From Posidonia oceanica (taxonomy: Eukaryota > Streptophyta > Magnoliopsida > Alismatales > Posidoniaceae), in contig JAZBRS010000020.1 in assembly GCA_037176725.1 (NCBI GenBank), positions 51,674,001-51,738,000 of the forward strand: 64,000 bases of DNA, given 5' to 3'. Every line of letters starts with the position of its first letter. The stretch's first letter is position 1. The position numbers and the translations under genes were made by a program. The notes beneath the pieces are model-generated. The model worked only from the letters and a program-made list of their open reading frames with translations, ran no database searches and had not been told where the DNA came from. This document shows positions 58,123-64,000 of the stretch, piece after piece.

Positions 58123-58551
58123 AGTAGGGTGGGCATCAGAAGTGACACGACCCAGCAAAGGAGGGGTCAGAGACACCTCCGGAGCACGAGCATAGGTCAC
58201 CAAGATGGGATCGATGACCGGGTCCGGAGTAGTGTGAGTCTGCCAATGTCCCACAAGATGCTGGAGTGCCCTAGGTGATAGAGGGAGAAACCCTGGTGTC
58301 ATCGAGGGCACAGGAGGAGTGGAAACGAGAGTCGGAGGTGCCGAAGCAGAAGTCCCCTCCGAAACAATAGGAGTGAGTAGGGGCACAAGAGTGCACTGGG
58401 CCAAGGTTGACCGAGAGCGGGTAAGAATAGGGCTGCAATGGAAAGGTGAAGAAGGACTCCTAGGAGGAGCTATATTCACGAAGGCGAATAGCTCAGGAAA
58501 GGGAGGGTCGAAAACAGGTGACGCAACAGAGACGTCAGTGAAGCAAAGCAC

Positions 58552-59701
58552 TCAAGCCCCGACAAGGGAACTCGCTCACTAATCTTTGTTGCAGACAAAG
58601 CAAAGAGGTGTTAGAACCCAAAAGAAAAGATGCAAATGTTTAGTTGGTGGTATAGATGCAATCATGCAGATGGTATGCTATCTAGCATGCTCTCTCTCAC
58701 CAATCTAGTGTGTCCTAGTAAGTTGTCTACTTCAGACTCACAAGTGTGCGGGTCACCGACTCGGTCAGAAAGTAAGGCTCCCATCTAGACCCTGGCCCAG
58801 AGCTCAGGTATGACGGGTGGTGCAGTAGTGGCCTTGACCCTGCCTGAGCATGGACTGTACCCGCTAGTAACACCGACGCGACCCCTGATAAGGGGGGACA
58901 GGCCGATCGACTCACTCTGTGCCAAAGCAGCTGAACAAGAGATCGGGACTGTCCTTCTCAAACTATTAGGTAGACTCAGGGATGAGACTGTCACAGCTTC
59001 ATGCAAAATGATTAAAGTTTTTTAATCTTGCATGTTTTATTAACCCAAGGGGTGAAGGTGTGTTGAGGTCTCTAGTAGAACCTAGATTTGACTTTTACTT
59101 GCTGTTTTTATTTGCCAAGGGGAGGGGACAACCAGTCTCTACTTGTCCTTAAGCCTTGAGCAAAAAACGGGGAAGAAAACATCCAAACATGGCAAGCAAT
59201 CAACACACATCACAGCAAAAGGCACGGGCATGGTATGTGCAAGTGTATGTGGACATGATAGTGGAAAGAAACACTTAGCATGTCAAAAGGCATAGTATGC
59301 AGGGCATGTGTGTGTGCAGTGGCATAGCAAGGGTGTAAAACAAAGCAATTATCACTCAAAAGGCATGCATTATTGTGCTAAACAAGTATTTAGGCATGCA
59401 TTATGCGAGAAAGAAAGGTAATGACAAGCCAACAGGTAAATAAGTAAAGACAGGTAAGCAGTAGAGCATGTAAAGGTAAAGCAGGCAATAAAGCATGTAA
59501 ACAGCCAAGACAAGCAAGAACAATGCGAGCAAAAACCCAAGGAGGAAAGCCAGGGTTTGAATCCATAGCAAAGTCGCCACTGTGCGACTTGCGGGGAACC
59601 AAGACAGGCGAGCGAGCAAAAAGACAAGGCAAAGGCACAAGGCAAGCAAAGAATGCAAAACCCAAGCGGGGAGAAAGCCAAAACGAAAGCCGAAGTCTAG
59701 T
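58552..59701 (-). other. Leader between PBS and gag
   Basis: About 1.15 kb with no recognised coding sequence. It is AG-rich near the PBS, with many GCAAGCAAA/GGCATG words on the + strand. It would contain splice-donor, dimerisation and packaging signals in an active element; none can be singled out here. A PBS-like repeat lies at 59552-59579. Confidence 0.5.
59552..59579 (-). other. Second PBS-like sequence
   Basis: In element sense TGGCGACTTTGCTATGGATT, then CAAACCC. It resembles the PBS adjoining the LTR (TGGTGACTCCGCTAGGGATA) and lies about 140 bp downstream. The + strand reads GGTTTGAATCC...GTCGCCA, like the T-arm and CCA end of a tRNA. Confidence 0.5.
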
Positions 59702-59702
59702 A

Positions 59703-59720
59703 TCCCTAGCGGAGTCACCA
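59703..59720 (-). other. Primer binding site (PBS)
   Basis: In element sense the 5' LTR ends ...GATTGCTACA, then one base, then TGGTGACTCCGCTAGGGA. The TGG start pairs with a tRNA CCA end. Ogre-type elements are reported to use tRNA-Arg; I cannot verify the isoacceptor here. Confidence 0.75.
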
Positions 59721-59721
59721 C

Positions 59722-62700
59722 TGTAGCAATCCCGCATTTCACAATCGTCCGTGGACGCTGCCAGAGCACGCGTGCACCGATCGGAAATCAGGTTCACTAT
59801 TAGCGGGTGGTTCAAGGAGGAAACTCGACTCAAGACACCAAAAAAAACAGGGGTGAAAAGCCAAAGGGAAAAAAAAGAAGGGAAGATAAAAGGGAGTCGC
59901 CACCGTGTCTATTAAATCGGGAGATAAGGAAAACCAGGGAAATGCATGCAAAACCACACAAGGAGATGCAATGCAATGCAATTGCTATGCAAAGAAGATG
60001 TCTCGTGTCAAGGACGAGGGCAAAAGGGTCATTACGAGCCAGAGAAAGGGTTAGGACTCCTGTTACGCGCGGGGAAGGTGTTAGGCACCCCCAACATGCC
60101 TGAGAAACGGTCTTTCAAGGCTTATGCTCGCTTCTGAGGGAAAATGCATGCTTTGAATACCTAAGTGCCATGAATGCCTGCTAAATGAGGTGCTTGGATG
60201 CCTAAGTGCTAGGTATGCTATGATTACATGCTCAAATGTGTGTTCCAAATGGCGCGGTGCACAAGGGAAGTAAACGTGTAACTTATGTGCTCAGCAGCGC
60301 TGTCTGTGTTATGAACCAGGCGAACACTGGTTCGTGAGAACTCCAAGCAGTAAGCATCACTGCCCAAATGCAAATGCAAGTGATTAAAACAAAACGGCGG
60401 TAAACCATACACATGCAAGCGACATGCAAGGGAAAACAAGAGTCGGCACGCAAAAAAAGCAAAACAAGCGAAACGGGAGTGGGCAAGCAAAACGGTGCCA
60501 AAACAGGCGAAAATAGATGCTAGCACGCAAAATGGTGCAAAAGCGATAGCAAGCACGCAAAACGGTGCGAAAATGGGCAAAAATAGATGCTGGCACTCAA
60601 AACAATGCATGCAATGCAAATGAATGATGTGTTGTGATTCAGATGGACTTATCTTGAGAATCTGAGGCCTGATCTGAGATAACTTTGGTTTAAATAAAAG
60701 ATCATTCAACCAAGAAGACCTGGATAGTTAGATCGTGGAAATCCAATGGTTCGATCTAAAGTTATTCAGGAACCAAATCAGAAGGCTCAAGGACCAGAAA
60801 AGGTAGGGGCCTAAGTGCAAATAGTCCCTAAGGGTGTGCATGCAAAAGTGATGAAAATGCTTGAATACATGCAAGGATGCAATGATAGATGACATGGGAA
60901 TGCAAATGCATGCAAAAATGCAATGCAAGGACCTAAGTGTAATTTGGGAAAACTACAGGGTCCTATGTGCAAAATGTGCCTAACTGTGTGTGAAACAGGC
61001 CTAATGCAGGCAAAAGATGATAAAGAAACCATGCATGGGTGAATGCAAGGCTAAACAGGAGTTATGCATGCAAAAATGCAAGAAAAGGACCTAAATGCAG
61101 TTTTAAAAACTTATAGGACCTAAATGCAATGCAAGGAAAGCATGCACACTCGCAAAAGTTGAAAACTGGGTCCAATATGCAATTTCAGAAAACAATGGGA
61201 CCTTAAAACAATGCAATGAGGTTTAAAATACAACTAAACATGGCATTTGTAAGCATAGGGGACCAAGATGCAATAAAAACATGTTATTGGTGTTTTACTG
61301 CAATGCAATATAGTTTGACACATGATTTAAATGATTGATTAACAACAGATGGACTTAAATGCAATTATTATATTTTTTAGGGGTTTTTTACAATGTAAAA
61401 ATGCAAAAAATAGACTACTGACTCACAGCAGATGGACCTAAATACAATTATTACATTTTTTTGGGGTTTTTTGCACTGTTATATGGCTTTAAACGTGCTT
61501 TAAATGAAAACTGATTGAATAAAGGACCCAGATGCAATTAAATGATTTTTTGAGTTTTTTAATGCAATGCAATAAAGTAAACATGTGATTTAAATGATTT
61601 TATCAACTGGCATAGGACTAAAATGCAAATAAAACAAATTGAGATTTTTTAGATGCAATGCAGTATGGTAAAATGTGGTTTTAAATGATTTTGAAACCAG
61701 TAGAGGACTAAAGTGCAATAAAAAACTAACAGAGGCAATTTTGTGCAATGTAATAAGGTAAACATGCAGATTAAATGATTTATAAACCATGCAAAGGACT
61801 GGAATGAAAATCTGGAAACATGTAGCATTTTGTTTCAATGCAATATGGTTTGAAAAGGCATTTAAATGATTTTGAAACCATGCAGGTGGACCTAGATGCA
61901 AATAAGCAAAAATGCTGACTTTTAATGCAATGCAGTATAGTTAAAATGCAACATTAAATGAAATGCAAACCAACTGTGGACTGAGATGCAATTTAAACGA
62001 ATATGAGGGCTAAAATGCAATGCATGCATTAAACTAAACATTCAGATGCATTTAAATATTTAAATGAAGAACCTGCATGCAATAAACTGAAACTCAAACA
62101 TTTAACTGCAATGCAATATGCTAACAAAATAATATTAAATGATTTGATTCAAAGTCAAGACCTGAAAGTAATTAAAGAAAACTAACAGACCTGACTACAA
62201 GAAATAAAAAAGGAATGCTTACTGCAGGTGGATCAACTTGCAAATATTTAAAACTTAAAGAAAATAAAAGCAATGCATGCACCGAAACCTTATTAAACTT
62301 TTAAAACGAAAAAAATAAATGCACAGTCGTCTTCCCCGCACAGCACAGGAACAGTGTTGGCGGAGGAAGAAGCAGTAGCGGCGGCGACGGCGGGCGCATG
62401 GCGGTGCTGGGGGTCCCAGAGGCAGGAGCTAGCGCAGGTAGAGTGTTCGGCGATGCAGTGCGGCTAGTGCATGCTGGCGACGTCGGTGATCTTCTACAGT
62501 GAAGGTCTGAGGTGGGGCGACCATCGGAGGCTGCAGAACGGTGTGGAGGGTGCTGGGTTAGCTTCGTGGCGGTCAGGCGATGCTTTACGAGCAGATCCGA
62601 AGGTCGGAGGCCGCTGGAGATGTTCGGACGGTCTGGAGGTAACGCACAAAGACGGCGGAGGAGGGGAGGAGGTCTGGAGGTAGTGGCGAGGGCCAAGCTG

Positions 62701-64000
62701 CGTTGATATAGCTTTCCAAGGCCCCGGTGATGCTCTGGACGAAGTTTGAGAAGCTCTGGTGCAGCGAGGTGGCGGGACGACCCAACGATGGCTCCTGCGG
62801 TGGCTCCAGCATGTTACAGACGTCGCACGAGCAGAGGAGGGCTGAGGACAACTCGCAGAGGCCGGAGGGGGCGTGCTGGTGTGCTAGCGAACCTTGGAGC
62901 GGAGCTTGGAGCGACGGAGCAACCTGGAGTGCGCTGGACAGGCTGCCGGAAGCACAGGGGCTCGTCACGGAAGACGACCCCACGACGGCACTGGAAAACT
63001 ATACTAGGCCTTTAACTTAAAAACCACCTATCTAGGAAGCAAGAATAGAACATGCTGAGCAAGAATCCAAGGTTGTTTACCTTTGAAGCACGCCGGAATG
63101 CTCTGACGACGTCCGATTGGGTTGCTACCGTCGGTGGAGGTCGCTGTGGTGCCGGATGAAGTAGAGGCATCGCACGGCGATCGGAGATGACTCCTGGTGC
63201 TGCAAGGAAGCCTCTGGGATGCTCAAAAGCGAGGTTGCAAGCTCGGAGCTCAGTTTGGGATTTTTGGGTGGCCTCACTGTGGATTTCTGGCTCTCTGGTG
63301 TGGGTGGCTCTCTGGTGCTCTCGAGGTGGTGATCTGGGTTGGTGGAGGTGTGGGGAAGACGGTGGAGAGGTCTGGAGATGGTTCTGTGAGCTCAGGAGTG
63401 AGGTGGAGTTTGGTGATGTTTCTGAACAGGAACGGTGCAAGGTGTTTGTGATGGGGGAAAGGATCTGTGGGAGCGATGGGGGTGAGCTTGGAATTGGGTT
63501 GAGAAGCTGGATGTTCAGTGAGTGGCGTGGTGGAGTTTGAAGGGATTCTGCAGGCTGTGTGGGTGGATGGAAGCTCTGGAATCAAGTCTGCTAATGGGGG
63601 AGGAAGCTCTCTGGTTTTCTCTCTCGCATAAGGCTGTTCTCTCTGGTTCTCTCTTGCACGAGTGTGGTGGTTGGATGAGGAAGAAGATGGGTCGGTATTG
63701 TTCAAAGGGGCGCACTTGATTGGGAATTGGCAGAGGCATGGGTTGTCTGGTCAGTTGGCAGGTGAATGGCAGCAATGTGGGTGGCTAGCAGGTCATGGCA
63801 GTGAGTGGAGAAGGCTAGCGGGTGGGTGGCTCTGTGAGGCTGGCTTCGCCGCACGGTGGAGTGTGGCCAGGGGTGGAGTGTGCGGCGGCAAGGCTGGCTG
63901 TTAGTGAACCGTGAGTGCAGAGGCTTGCATGCGGAGAGGCTTGATCAGGAGGGAGTGTGAGAGGAAGCTTCGGCTATGAGGAGAAGAAGGAGAAGAAGAG
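59722..64000 (-). repeat. 5' LTR (partial; continues past the window)
   Basis: Homologous to 40098-43631 throughout, apart from about 734 bp (61662-62395) absent from the 3' LTR and small indels. By extrapolation the full LTR is about 5.3 kb, with about 1.0 kb beyond base 64000. In element sense the visible part holds everything except the first kilobase of U3. It has the A/T-rich ATGCAATGCAA region (60830-62300) and a GC-rich part (62340-63950) with meaningless open frames also found in the 3' LTR. Confidence 0.92.
61300..62010. repeat. About 91-bp tandem repeat inside the LTR
   Basis: Diverged units marked by an ATGCAATGCAATATGGT-like word followed by TTAAATGATTTTGAAACCA and AGGACTAAAATGCAA. 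The marker word recurs near 61470, 61561, 61652, 61743, 61834 and 61924, a steady spacing of 91 bp. An earlier related copy lies near 61301. The 3' LTR keeps only the first units (to 42034) because its deletion starts inside the array. Confidence 0.75.

Larger units (their letters stand above)
40098..64000 (-). mobile_element. Tat/Ogre-like Ty3/gypsy LTR retrotransposon (5' LTR runs off window)
   Basis: A minus-strand element of at least 23.9 kb (about 25 kb if the 5' LTR is complete). In element order: 5' LTR (right edge of window to 59722), PBS, leader, gag, protease, spacer, RT, RNase H, second RNase H, integrase, 3' region with an extra ORF and tandem repeats, PPT, 3' LTR (44651-40098). 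LTRs of about 5 kb starting TGTTGACACCCC, the PPT AGGGAGGGGCATC, and the second RNase H point to the Tat group, which includes Ogre. All genes carry stops or frameshifts, so this copy is non-autonomous. Confidence 0.92.

Noticed and set aside
40098..64000. Endogenous pararetrovirus or retrovirus with env
   Set aside because: Domain order, PBS/PPT and two LTRs fit a Ty3/gypsy retrotransposon; the extra ORF shows no signal peptide or membrane segment.

Overview
This window looks like repeat-rich nuclear DNA of a seed plant with a large genome. The evidence is plant-type L1 LINEs (zinc-knuckle ORF1, APE endonuclease, zf-RVT C-terminus) and a very long-LTR Ty3/gypsy element of the Tat/Ogre type (dual RNase H, PPT followed by TGTTGACACCCC). 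I cannot name the species. I see no intact host gene, tRNA, rRNA or CRISPR array; every protein-coding stretch I recognise belongs to a retroelement and is damaged.

Layout. (1) 1-5491, 6275-16010 and 25617-40097 form one large tandem satellite, about 29.7 kb or roughly 375 monomers of 79 bp. Each monomer carries two inverted repeats with the same spacer. Higher-order periods of about 1.50, 2.7, 1.66 and 6.95 kb lie on top. (2) Four LINE copies interrupt it: a short 3' fragment on the + strand (5492-6274), and a head-to-tail cluster of three minus-strand copies (16011-25616), the middle one nearly full length. (3) From 40098 to beyond the window end lies a minus-strand Tat/Ogre-like element. 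Its 3' LTR is 40098-44651 and its 5' LTR starts at 59722 and runs off the window. Between them, in element order (right to left), are the PBS, leader, gag, protease, a long spacer, RT, RNase H plus a second RNase H, integrase, and a long 3' region. That 3' region holds an extra ORF, hairpin-rich tandem repeats, and a short tandem array resembling the neighbouring satellite.

Main point of interest. The 3' region of the LTR element at about 48385-48590 carries two to three copies of a 78-81 bp unit. It has the same two-hairpin architecture and similar sequence, in the same relative orientation, as the 79-bp satellite that fills most of the window. This suggests that the satellite arose from the hypervariable 3' region of a Tat/Ogre-type retrotransposon, and the element shown here then inserted into that satellite. 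The same 3' region also contains a second hairpin array (45491-46365) with apparent compensatory changes in its stems.

Decay. Substitutions that break the element genes are mostly C-to-T or G-to-A (Gln or Trp codons to stop, YVDD to YVDN, FADD to FAND). The satellite monomers vary mainly at CG and CHG positions. Both fit long-term cytosine methylation. All percentages and periods are by-eye estimates.
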